9,057 nucleotides of DNA. Origin: JAVMKJ01 sp031732875 (lineage in GTDB: Bacteria; Pseudomonadota; Gammaproteobacteria; Competibacterales; Competibacteraceae). Made by a program: the position numbers and the translations under genes. Positions 1 through 7,511 of the stretch are shown in pieces (position 1 is the first letter of the stretch; every line of letters begins with the position of its first letter). The notes beneath the pieces were generated by a model. The model did no database searches, was not told where the DNA came from, and saw only the letters and a list, made by a program, of their open reading frames with translations. The stretch covers positions 1 to 9,057 of the forward strand of contig JAVMKL010000020.1 of assembly GCA_031732875.1 (NCBI GenBank). Direction: 5' to 3'.

Positions 1-43
1 GCCAATGTGTCACTAAAGTGGGGATGCTCATCACGGAAACTGA

Positions 44-403
44 GGGACACTACCAAAATTTCAAACATTTACCAAAAGCAAGGATCCACGACTGGTAGCG
101 ATGGACGATGTCAAGGGCTTCCTGAGTTTTCTGGCGGTCGAAACAAAAATCTCAGCCTCCAGTCAGAACCAAGCCTTTAACGCCTTGCTGTTTTTATTCA
201 AGCATGTCCTGGAAAAGGAATTTGGGAAACTCGAAGGCGTAGTGCGCGCCAAACGGAAGCCTTATATCCCGGTGGTGCTGTCGCGGGAAGAAGTGGACCG
301 CATCATCGCGCGACTCGATCAACCCTACGCCCTGGTGGCGAAATTATTGTATGGATGCGGCTTGCGGCTATTCGAATGCCTGCAACTGCGAGTGCAAGAC
401 TTA
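44..403 (+). pseudogene. intI: Integron-type tyrosine recombinase, 5' part, split by an IS
   Basis: Site-specific recombinase of the integron-integrase (IntI) branch of the XerC/D family; intact members recombine cassette attC sites with attI. This piece holds part of the N-terminal SAM-like DNA-binding domain (FLSFLAVE...SASSQNQAFNALLF) and the start of the catalytic domain (YIPVVLSREEV, LLYGCGLRLFECLQLRVQDL). The first catalytic Arg, in GCGLRLFE, is residue 89 counted from the ATG at 101. Family-like sequence (KFQTFTKSKDPRL) continues in frame upstream of that ATG but meets a TGA at 41-43, and nothing before it resembles the first part of the usual N-terminal domain. The true 5' end is therefore lost or decayed, and the ATG at 101 is only the first available one. 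The gene is cut after codon TTA (401-403) by the IS; the 3' part resumes at 1352. The family call is firm; function as it stands is unlikely. Confidence 0.85.
401..403. repeat. Target-site duplication TTA, left copy
   Basis: TTA directly precedes the left inverted repeat of the IS and recurs at 1349-1351 directly after the right one. A 3-bp TNA duplication is typical of the IS427/IS1031-like groups of the IS5 family. In the integrase it is the Leu codon of VQDL. Confidence 0.85.
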
Positions 404-418
404 GAGCCTATACGAAAA
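404..418 (+). repeat. IS left terminal inverted repeat
   Basis: GAGCCTATACGAAAA, the perfect reverse complement of 1334-1348. It lies downstream of the transposase stop codon. Confidence 0.9.
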
Positions 419-428
419 GTATAGGCTC
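404..428. repeat. Palindrome at the IS left end
   Basis: GAGCCTATAC, loop GAAAA, GTATAGGCTC: a perfect 10-bp stem. The outermost 10 bp of the IS are thus repeated in inverted orientation just inside the left end, which the right end does not do. The stem lies 11 bp beyond the transposase stop (440-442), so it could form at the 3' end of the transposase mRNA or stop transcription entering from the host gene. No T-run follows on either strand, so a classic intrinsic terminator is not supported. Confidence 0.8.
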
Positions 429-439
429 AAGGTACACAC

Positions 440-916
440 TTATGACGGGCATTCTTCATTTGTTTTATGGAACAGCTTTTTTAACATAATCCGGATAGAA
501 GCAACATAAATCATTGCAATACTCGAAGCAGGCTTTTTTTCATATTCCCTGGCTAATCTGCGATAACGACTGAGCCAGGCAAAGGTTCGCTCCACCACCC
601 AACGTCGAGGCAGCACCTTAAACTTCTTACCCGTGCGACTGACGATATCTAATTCACAGGAAAACGTCTTTTTAACCCATTCGACCAAGGGACCTTTATA
701 GCCTTGGTCGGCCCAGATTCGTCGCAGGGTGGGGACTGCTTCAAAGACCCGTTCCAAGACCGATGGGGCTCCTTTGCTATCGTGAACGTTGGCGGCATGA
801 ACGTGGGCAACCAGAACGCAACCTATTGTATCCACAACAACATGATGTTTCCTGCCGCCGACTTTTTTCCCACCATCGAATCCCGATCCCTCGGCGGATT
901 CCGCCGTTCCCTTCAC
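440..916 (-). CDS. IS5-family transposase, downstream frame (OrfB)
   Basis: Catalytic part of a DDE transposase that cuts and joins the IS ends. The frame holds the second Asp (WADQGYKG) and the Glu (PRRWVVERTFAWLSRYRRLAREYEKK) of the IS5-family signature. The first Asp (IDSQSVKGT, codon at 928-926) lies in the same frame but upstream of the GTG at 916-914, so a protein started there would lack it. The active product is probably an OrfA-OrfB fusion of about 269 residues made by -1 frameshifting, with D108, D181 and E220 as the catalytic triad. The GTG overlaps the OrfA stop (GTGA), so a short separate OrfB is possible, but no function is evident. Confidence 0.88.
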   Translation of the reverse strand: MKGTAESAEGSGFDGGKKVGGRKHHVVVDTIGCVLVAHVHAANVHDSKGAPSVLERVFEAVPTLRRIWADQGYKGPLVEWVKKTFSCELDIVSRTGKKFKVLPRRWVVERTFAWLSRYRRLAREYEKKPASSIAMIYVASIRIMLKKLFHKTNEECPS

Positions 917-1248
917 GCTTTGGCTGTCAATGATCCCGGCGCTTGGTTCTTCATTCCGACCGTTTTTTTTCGCAGCATCCGCCGAATTTCATGATTCGCG
1001 CGCTCGAAAAGTCCGGACTTCAGCCATTTTTGATAATGATCATTGACCGTGGTTGGCGGTGGAAAATCATGCGGCAAATACCCCCACTGACAGCCCGTTT
1101 TGTTGATATAACTGATGGCATCCCAGACTCGTCTCAAATCAACTTCCCTCGGTCTACCTATGAAACGACCTTCTTCTTTTAATAGGATCGCTTCGACCAC
1201 TTCCCACTCTTCATCGGTCAAATCACTCGGGTATTTTTTATCAGTCAT
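913..1248 (-). CDS. IS5-family transposase, upstream frame (OrfA)
   Basis: N-terminal, DNA-binding part of the transposase (DUF4096-type: YPSDLTDEEWEVVEAILL, GRPREVDLRRVWDAISYINKTGCQWGYLPHDFPP). I chose ATG 1248-1246 (MTDKKYPSD, 111 residues) rather than the upstream GTG at 1305, because that GTG overlaps a TATAAT -10 box (1302-1297) and would not be in the transcript. AAGAGAG lies about 9 nt before the chosen ATG. Beyond the A-run at 970-963 this frame leaves the family sequence (TVGMKNQAPGSLTAKA) and ends, while the conserved sequence (NGRNEEPSAGIIDSQSVKGT) continues in the -1 frame. Confidence 0.88.
   Translation of the reverse strand: MTDKKYPSDLTDEEWEVVEAILLKEEGRFIGRPREVDLRRVWDAISYINKTGCQWGYLPHDFPPPTTVNDHYQKWLKSGLFERANHEIRRMLRKKTVGMKNQAPGSLTAKA
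963..970 (-). promoter_or_regulatory. Probable programmed -1 frameshift site in the transposase
   Basis: Eight A on the minus strand, read in frame 0 as cgA AAA AAA Acg, which satisfies the slippery heptamer pattern X XXY YYZ. Conserved transposase sequence crosses from frame 0 to frame -1 here, and the first catalytic Asp lies only after the shift. Transcript slippage on the A-run is an alternative with the same result. Confidence 0.75.
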
Positions 1249-1296
1249 CAGGGTTTGCTCTCTTAAGATCAATTCAAAATCAAATTTTTCACGAAG

Positions 1297-1302
1297 ATTA
1301 TA
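1297..1302 (-). promoter_or_regulatory. -10 box of the transposase promoter
   Basis: A perfect TATAAT on the minus strand in the AT-rich stretch between the right IS end and OrfA, about 50 bp upstream of the chosen ATG. The -35 region is weak (TTATTT at about 17-bp spacing). Confidence 0.55.
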
Positions 1303-1333
1303 CACTAATTTTCTATTTAAAATAATGGCTTAG

Positions 1334-1348
1334 TTTTCGTATAGGCTC
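1334..1348 (-). repeat. IS right terminal inverted repeat
   Basis: TTTTCGTATAGGCTC, the perfect reverse complement of 404-418. It is the transposase-promoter side of the element and is followed by the second TTA copy. Confidence 0.9.
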
Positions 1349-1351
1349 TTA
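1349..1351. repeat. Target-site duplication TTA, right copy
   Basis: Second copy of the TTA at 401-403, directly outside the right inverted repeat. Confidence 0.85.
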
Positions 1352-1870
1352 AACTTCGCGATGCGGATATTGACCGTGCACGATGGCAAGGGCCAGAAGG
1401 ATCGCACGGTGCCATTGCCGGAGACGCTGGTTTCCGAACTGCAAACCCAACTGGAACAGGTCGCGCAAGTGCATGAAGCGGACTTGGCCGCCGACTATGG
1501 AGGAACCTTTTTACCTTCCGCACTGGAGAACAAATACCCACGGGCGGCCAGGGAATTGGCGTGGCAGTGGTTGTTTCCAGCCAAAACGCTGACCTTGGTG
1601 CCGGATGCCCAGAAGTATCGGCGTTATCATTTGCACGAAACGTACGTGCAAAAGGCCATCAAGGACGCGGTGCGCCGGACTCGAATCCCCAAGCGGGCCT
1701 CCCCCCACACCTTCCGCCACAGCTTCGCCAGCCACTTGTTGCAAGCCAACTACGACATTCGCACCATTCAGGAATTGCTGGGGCACAGCGACGTGCGCAC
1801 GACCATGATCTATACCCACACCGTGCGCAGCGTCACGCTGAAGGAAGCCAAAAGTCCGCTGGATTTTTAA
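1352..1870 (+). pseudogene. intI: Integron-type tyrosine recombinase, 3' part, split by an IS
   Basis: Catalytic C-terminal domain of the integrase begun at 44. With the IS removed, numbering from ATG 101 gives a 273-residue reading frame. The tyrosine-recombinase residues are present: Lys in VHDGKGQKDR (about 114), HxxR in SPHTFRHSFASHLL (His220, Arg223), His246 in ELLGHSDVRTT and the nucleophile Tyr255 in MIYTHT. The extra segment between the Lys and HxxR boxes (ARELAWQWLFPAKTLTLVP...YRRYHLHETYVQKAI) is the insertion that marks integron integrases against XerC/XerD. The ATG at 1361 is in frame but is not a native start: a protein begun there would lack the DNA-binding domain and the first Arg. 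Urease genes follow in the same orientation after 87 bp; the usual cassette side of an integron, upstream of intI, lies outside the window. Confidence 0.88.
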
Positions 1871-1942
1871 GTCCGGGCCGCCAGCGCCCTTCCCCAGCCG
1901 GATAGGCTAGACTTTCCGTCCATCGATAACCCGCGCTTCCGT

Positions 1943-1948
1943 GGAGAA
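1943..1948 (+). promoter_or_regulatory. Ribosome binding site supporting a TTG start of ureD
   Basis: GGAGAA lies 9 nt before TTG 1958. The open frame runs on upstream without an ATG or GTG in a sensible place, so this site decides the TTG start. Confidence 0.55.
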
Positions 1949-1957
1949 CCCGTCACC

Positions 1958-2818
1958 TTGTCCCTGTCCCGGACCGCTTTTTCCAACCCCGGCTGGCAAG
2001 CTCGCCTGACGCTCGGCTTCCAGCGCCAAGGGCCGCGCACCATCCTGGCGCAGCGCGCGCACCAAGGCCCCCTACAGGTGCAACGACCCTTCTATCCCGA
2101 AGGCGAAACCGTCTGCCATGTCGCCCTCCTTCATCCTCCCGGCGGGGTGGTCGGCGGCGACGAACTGCGGATCGACGTCGCGCTCGACGCCGGTGCCCAG
2201 GCCCTGCTCACCACCCCGGCGGCCGGCAAGTTCTATCGCAGCGCCGGCCCGCTCGCCCGCCAGACCCAACACCTGACCGTCGCCCCCGGCGCGGCGCTGG
2301 AATGGCTGCCGCAGGAGAACATCGTCTACGCCGGCGCCCGCGTCCACGCGCTCACCCGCATCGAACTCCACGGCGACGCCCGTTTCCTCGGCTGGGAAAT
2401 CCTCTGCCTGGGCCGACCGGCGGCGGGCGAGCGGTTTACCACCGGCGACTACCGGCAGGATCTCGAACTGTGGCGCGACGGCGAACCGCTCTACCTCGAA
2501 CGCGGCCGCTATGCCGGCGGCGATGCCGTCCTCGACGCCCGCTGGGGATTGCAGGGCCAGCCAGTGACCGCCACCTTGCTATGCGCGCCGGCCAGGCCAG
2601 GCCAGGTCGAGGTTGTTCGCGCCGGCTGGGAATCCCTCGCCACGCTGGCGGCTCAGGGCGAACTGGCGACGGTGACCCAGCTCGACGGCTGTCTGATCTG
2701 CCGCTATCTCGGCCCCTCAGCAGCCCGCGCCCGGCGATTTTTCATCGTGGCATGGGGCTTGCTCAGACCCGCGATACTGGACCGCCCGCCCTGCCCATCC
2801 CGCTTCTGGACTACCTGA
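1958..2818 (+). CDS. ureD: Urease accessory protein UreD (UreH)
   Basis: Cytoplasmic urease maturation factor. In the family, UreD binds apo-urease (UreABC) and, with UreF and UreG, forms the complex that delivers nickel and carbamylates the active-site lysine. Recognisable blocks in order: GWQARLTLGFQRQGPRTILAQRAHQGPLQVQRPFYPEG near the start, HPPGGVVGGDELRIDV (about 59-74), TTPAAGKFYRS (about 85-95), LEWLPQENIVYAGA (about 113-126), FLGWEILCLGRPAAGE, and the C-terminal ARRFFIVAWGLLRPAILDRPPCPSRFWTT. Its 286 residues are normal for the family. The start is a TTG (MSLSRTAFSNPGWQ) preceded by GGAGAA. It leads the operon; ureA begins 19 bp after its stop. Its partners UreF and UreG are not encoded nearby in this window. 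Confidence 0.95.
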   Translation: MSLSRTAFSNPGWQARLTLGFQRQGPRTILAQRAHQGPLQVQRPFYPEGETVCHVALLHPPGGVVGGDELRIDVALDAGAQALLTTPAAGKFYRSAGPLARQTQHLTVAPGAALEWLPQENIVYAGARVHALTRIELHGDARFLGWEILCLGRPAAGERFTTGDYRQDLELWRDGEPLYLERGRYAGGDAVLDARWGLQGQPVTATLLCAPARPGQVEVVRAGWESLATLAAQGELATVTQLDGCLICRYLGPSAARARRFFIVAWGLLRPAILDRPPCPSRFWTT

Positions 2819-2837
2819 CCACCGCACGAGAACGTCC

Positions 2838-3140
2838 ATGGAACTCACGCCCCGCGAAAAAGACAAGCTGCTGCTGTTCACCGCCGGCCTGCTGGCGGAA
2901 CGGCGCAAGGCCAAGGGTCTCCGACTCAACTATCCGGAAGCCGTCGCCTACCTCTCCTGCGCCCTGCTGGAAGGCGCGCGGGAGGGTAAAAGCGTGGCCG
3001 AACTGATGAGCCACGGCCGCACCCTGCTGACCCGCGCCGAGGTGATGGACGGCGTACCCGAAATGATCCCCGAGGTGCAGATCGAAGCCACCTTCCCGGA
3101 CGGCACCAAGCTGGTCACCGTACACAACCCGATTCCCTGA
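2838..3140 (+). CDS. ureA: Urease gamma subunit
   Basis: Smallest structural subunit of the nickel enzyme urease, which hydrolyses urea to ammonia and carbamate in the cytoplasm. It has the usual 100 residues and the family pattern throughout: MELTPREKDKLLLFTAGLLAERRKAKGLRLNYPEAVA at the N-terminus, GKSVAELMSHGRTLL in the middle and the C-terminal MIPEVQIEATFPDGTKLVTVHNPIP. The bacterial three-subunit layout (separate gamma, beta and alpha genes) holds here. The start ATG has only a weak GAGAA-type ribosome site, so some coupling to ureD is possible. ureB follows after 10 bp. Confidence 0.97.
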   Translation: MELTPREKDKLLLFTAGLLAERRKAKGLRLNYPEAVAYLSCALLEGAREGKSVAELMSHGRTLLTRAEVMDGVPEMIPEVQIEATFPDGTKLVTVHNPIP

Positions 3141-3150
3141 GGAGACGCCC

Positions 3151-3464
3151 ATGATCCCCGGCGAAATCGTCACCGCCGACGGTGACCTCGAACTCAACGC
3201 CGGCCGCCGCGTCGCGCGGCTGACCGTGGCCAACACCGGCGACCGGCCGATCCAGGTCGGCTCGCACTACCACTTCTTCGAAACCAACCCCGCCCTGCGC
3301 TTCGACCGGGCGCAAGCGCGTGGTTGCCGGCTCGACATCCCCGCCGGCACCGCCGTGCGCTTCGAACCGGGTCAGGAACGCGAAGTGGACCTGGTGGAAT
3401 ACGCCGGGACGCGGGAAGCCTACGGCTTTCGTGCCGCGATCATGGGACCGCTGGAGGGCAAGCC

Positions 3465-3468
<4 letters not shown>
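3151..3468 (+). CDS. ureB: Urease beta subunit
   Basis: Second structural subunit of urease; in known structures it packs against UreA and UreC in the (UreABC)3 trimer and helps seat the alpha subunit. Its 105 residues include MIPGEI at the start, the block VANTGDRPIQVGSHYHFFETNPALRFDRAQARGCRLDIPAGTAVRFEPGQEREVDLVEYAGTREAYGF and a C-terminal GPLEGKP. A GGAG ribosome site overlaps the ureA stop codon (TGAGGAG). Its stop overlaps the ureC start as ATGA (3465-3468), which points to translational coupling. No anomalies are seen. Confidence 0.97.
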
Positions 3469-5210
<1,742 letters not shown>

Positions 5211-5263
5211 GCCATTCGTCTACAATTCTGGAGAGATCGATATTGTATCAATCGTATCGTTAT
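5211..5263 (+). promoter_or_regulatory. Conserved spacer after ureC, possible leader of binding protein 1
   Basis: These 53 bp after the ureC stop are identical to 7405-7457 and then the two copies diverge. They contain TACAAT (5221-5226), which could be a -10 box, and an imperfect inverted repeat CGATATTG-TAT-CAATCG. No convincing -35 box is visible. The identity may come from the flanking gene-conversion tract and not from function, so a promoter role is tentative. Confidence 0.3.
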
Positions 5264-5313
5264 TTAATCGCCTGGTAATCACCGATGGACGACGATGCCG
5301 ATCTGTCGATAAT

Positions 5314-5323
5314 GGGAGAGGGG
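5314..5323 (+). promoter_or_regulatory. Strong ribosome binding site of binding protein 1
   Basis: GGGAGAGGGG lies 7 nt before ATG 5331 and fixes the start of the 347-residue protein. The paralogue has GAGAGGGAGAA before ATG 7512. Confidence 0.6.
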
Positions 5324-5330
5324 AAAACCG

Positions 5331-6374
5331 ATGCACGAGCGCAACTTGGTTCTTGCTTGCACTTTATGGATGGCTACCATGGGCGGCGCTATCGCCGCCG
5401 AACCGACGCGCAATTCCATCAATATCGCGGGTTCATCCACCGTCTACCCATTCGCGATGGCGGTAGGCGAGCATTTTAACAAGGTCACTCAATTAAACCC
5501 GCCTCAGATCCAATCCATCGGCACGGGCGCTGGTTTGAAATTGTTTTGTGCCGGGACAGGAATGGAGACGCTGGATATCGCTAACGCCGTGCGCCCCATG
5601 AGTCCAGCCGAAAAGGAGATGTGTGAAAAAAACGGTGTCAAAGACATTGCTGAAATCAAGTTTGGCACTGTAGCGACTGTTGTCGTTGAATCAAACACGG
5701 CGGCAAGATTTGCCAACCTGACCCGCAAGGAATTGTTTTTGGCGATGGCCAAGGAAGTCCCTGACCCAAATGATGGCACCAAACTTGTGCCCAATCCCTA
5801 CAAAACCTGGAAAGATATCAATCCGGCACTACCCAATACCAAGATTATAATATGGGTACCTGCTGCGATGCATGGAACTCATGATATCGTGTTCAATCAG
5901 ATCCTGTTAGTCGGTTGCAAACAAATTGATTCGATGCAGACCCTGACGGCCAACGATCCCAAGTCCTTAGAAACGGTCTGCCAGAGTACTCGTGGAGATG
6001 GCGCCTACATTGAGTTTAAGGAATATGCGGCGGCCATCAAAGAGATAAAAGCCAATCCGCTTGCCTTGGGTATCATGGCGAATACCCAATTCAATGTGGA
6101 TTCCGGTTTAAACGCTATTCCCATCGATGGTTATGAACCAACAGCCGCAAGTGTCGCTCATCAAGTATACCCGCTTACAGAACCACTGTTAATGTATGTA
6201 AAGAAATCTAACATTGGTATTGTCAAGGGCCTTAAGGATTATTTGACCGAACTCACATCCGATGAGGCTATCGGCACGAATCGGGGCTACCTGGGTACAA
6301 TGGGTATGATCACATTACCCTTGGCCGAGCGCAACCAGGCGAGAACCAGCGTGGCGAAGCTGGCAACGAATTAA
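5331..6374 (+). CDS. PstS-like periplasmic substrate-binding protein, paralogue 1
   Basis: Probable periplasmic binding protein of the PstS-like (PBP-like domain) family; classical members capture phosphate for an ABC transporter. The N-terminus (MHERNLVLACTLWMATMGGAIAA, then EP) looks like a signal peptide cleaved near residue 23. The first ligand loop is clear (IAGSSTVYPFAMAVGEHF, about 32-49), followed by GTGAGLKLFCAGTG and DIANAVRPM; the C-terminal block YPLTEPLLMYVKKSN is typical of the family. Two usual phosphate contacts differ: the Ser of the normal SRP block is Val (NAVRPM), and the usual Arg...SGT segment reads WVPAAMHGTHD (about 175-185). The ligand may therefore not be phosphate. 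Four cysteines (72, 98, 196, 217) are kept in the paralogue. No pst permease or ATPase gene is adjacent. Its GC content is below that of the urease genes, suggesting a different origin. Confidence 0.82.
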   Translation: MHERNLVLACTLWMATMGGAIAAEPTRNSINIAGSSTVYPFAMAVGEHFNKVTQLNPPQIQSIGTGAGLKLFCAGTGMETLDIANAVRPMSPAEKEMCEKNGVKDIAEIKFGTVATVVVESNTAARFANLTRKELFLAMAKEVPDPNDGTKLVPNPYKTWKDINPALPNTKIIIWVPAAMHGTHDIVFNQILLVGCKQIDSMQTLTANDPKSLETVCQSTRGDGAYIEFKEYAAAIKEIKANPLALGIMANTQFNVDSGLNAIPIDGYEPTAASVAHQVYPLTEPLLMYVKKSNIGIVKGLKDYLTELTSDEAIGTNRGYLGTMGMITLPLAERNQARTSVAKLATN

Positions 6375-6423
6375 CTTTGCCTTTCTTATTATGGTCAATA
6401 TCTTTGCCGCAATCCTGGCTCGA

Positions 6424-6440
6424 TTGAAGCACCGCTTCAA
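6424..6440 (+). terminator. Stem-loop after binding protein 1
   Basis: TTGAAGC-ACC-GCTTCAA forms a perfect 7-bp stem 50 bp after the stop codon and is conserved in copy 2 (8594-8610). No T-run follows, so it is a weak or factor-assisted terminator, or an mRNA 3' stabiliser. Confidence 0.35.
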
Positions 6441-6443
6441 ACC

Positions 6444-6461
6444 CTGTCGATTCCACACATC
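6444..6461 (+). repeat. Left end of the IS50-like remnant
   Basis: CTGTCGATTCCACACATC, the perfect reverse complement of 6780-6797 and similar to the Tn5 mosaic end. It abuts the tail of duplicated unit 1. Confidence 0.82.
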
Positions 6462-6499
6462 CTGATCCCAAGAACCGCCACCCTCATCTGAAGGGGTAG

Positions 6500-6778
6500 G
6501 TCAAGAGGCATGAGGCGGACGTGATGACGGAGACTGTGGTCCTGAATTCGGCCGAATGGCGGGCGGTTTACGTCGCGATTCACTGCCGCCCTCCACCGGC
6601 CACCCCACCGTCGCTGCCGGCTATGCTCGGCTGGATCGCCCGCCTGAGCGACTATTTGGGGCGCAAATGCGATGGATCACCCGGTCCCCAAGCCCTGTGG
6701 ATCGGCTCGCAGCGGGCGCGTGATCTCGCCTGGGGGATGGAATTGGCTTCTGACCTCCATTCCCAATCAACCGGTTAG
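6500..6778 (+). pseudogene. IS4-family transposase, C-terminal remnant
   Basis: About 92 codons open after a TAG at 6497-6499, with a GTG at 6521 as a possible but probably artificial start. The sequence VVLNSAEWRAVYVAIHCRPPPATPPSLPAMLGWIARLSDYLGRKCDGSPGPQALWIGSQRARDLAWGMELA matches the C-terminal domain of Tn5/IS50-type transposases (pattern EW-x-ALY, P-x-PPSL, WIA-L-GFLGRK-DG-PG-LW-G-R). The DDE catalytic core is absent, so it cannot transpose by itself. It sits between the two IS ends. Expression as a small 85-residue protein cannot be excluded but nothing supports it. Confidence 0.8.
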
Positions 6779-6779
6779 A

Positions 6780-6797
6780 GATGTGTGGAATCGACAG
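6780..6797 (-). repeat. Right end of the IS50-like remnant
   Basis: GATGTGTGGAATCGACAG, the inverted partner of 6444-6461. Its ATG (6781) supplies an in-frame start for the truncated ureC that follows. Confidence 0.82.
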
Positions 6798-7404
<607 letters not shown>

Positions 7405-7457
7405 GCCATTCGTCTACAATTCTGGAGAGATCGATATTGTATCAATCGTATCGTTAT
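7405..7457 (+). promoter_or_regulatory. Conserved spacer, copy 2, possible leader of binding protein 2
   Basis: Identical to 5211-5263; the two spacers diverge directly after. A promoter role is possible but not shown. Confidence 0.3.
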
Positions 7458-7511
7458 CAGGTCGCCGATAGACGATGTTGGTTCGTCGACAACTGAGAGG
7501 GAGAAAAAACA

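Larger units (their letters stand above)
404..1348 (-). mobile_element. Complete IS5-family insertion sequence (IS427/IS1031-like)
   Basis: A 945-bp element with perfect 15-bp terminal inverted repeats (GAGCCTATACGAAAA inward from each end), a TTA duplication, and a DDE transposase in two overlapping frames on the minus strand. Size, two-frame layout and TNA target fit the IS427-type groups of the IS5 family. It sits inside the intI-like gene in opposite orientation. Joining the flanks with a single TTA gives an uninterrupted reading VQDL-NFAMRILTVHDGKG, so the insertion and its borders are exact. The element is more AT-rich than its surroundings. Ends, promoter, frameshift site and catalytic residues all look intact, so it may be active. 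Confidence 0.93.
6444..6797 (+). mobile_element. IS50/Tn5-like (IS4-family) deletion remnant with both ends
   Basis: A 354-bp block bounded by perfect 18-bp inverted repeats (6444-6461 and 6780-6797). The ends resemble the 19-bp Tn5 mosaic end: starting from CTGTC, 14 of 19 positions match at the left and 15 of 19 at the right. Inside is the 3' end of an IS4-family transposase reading toward the right end, the expected layout. Most of the transposase is missing, so this is an internally deleted, MITE-like form that could be moved only in trans. No 9-bp target duplication flanks it (left CTTCAAACC, right CCACAAGAT), and the right flank is exactly where the duplicated ureC tail begins. Confidence 0.8.

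Noticed and set aside
404..428. Palindrome considered as an attC-like integron site
   Set aside because: It begins exactly at the IS tip, repeats the IS terminal sequence and lacks the paired R/L core boxes of attC.
704..1333. Plus-strand open frames across the IS (704-994, 943-1182, 1115-1333)
   Set aside because: They are antisense to the transposase and have no ribosome site or family resemblance.
3324..3464. N-terminal extension of UreC by 47 codons
   Set aside because: The extension overlaps ureB in another frame and does not resemble UreC; the family start MSRIDRRAYADMYGPT is at 3465 with the usual ATGA overlap.
5358..5360. Cys10 of binding protein 1 (LVLAC) as a lipoprotein attachment site, also kept in paralogue 2
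   Set aside because: The segment before it is too short for a lipoprotein signal peptide, and an Ala-X-Ala type cleavage site near residue 23 fits better.
5285..5479. Small open frame just before and within binding protein 1
   Set aside because: Out-of-frame reading of the signal-peptide region; the strong ribosome site belongs to ATG 5331.
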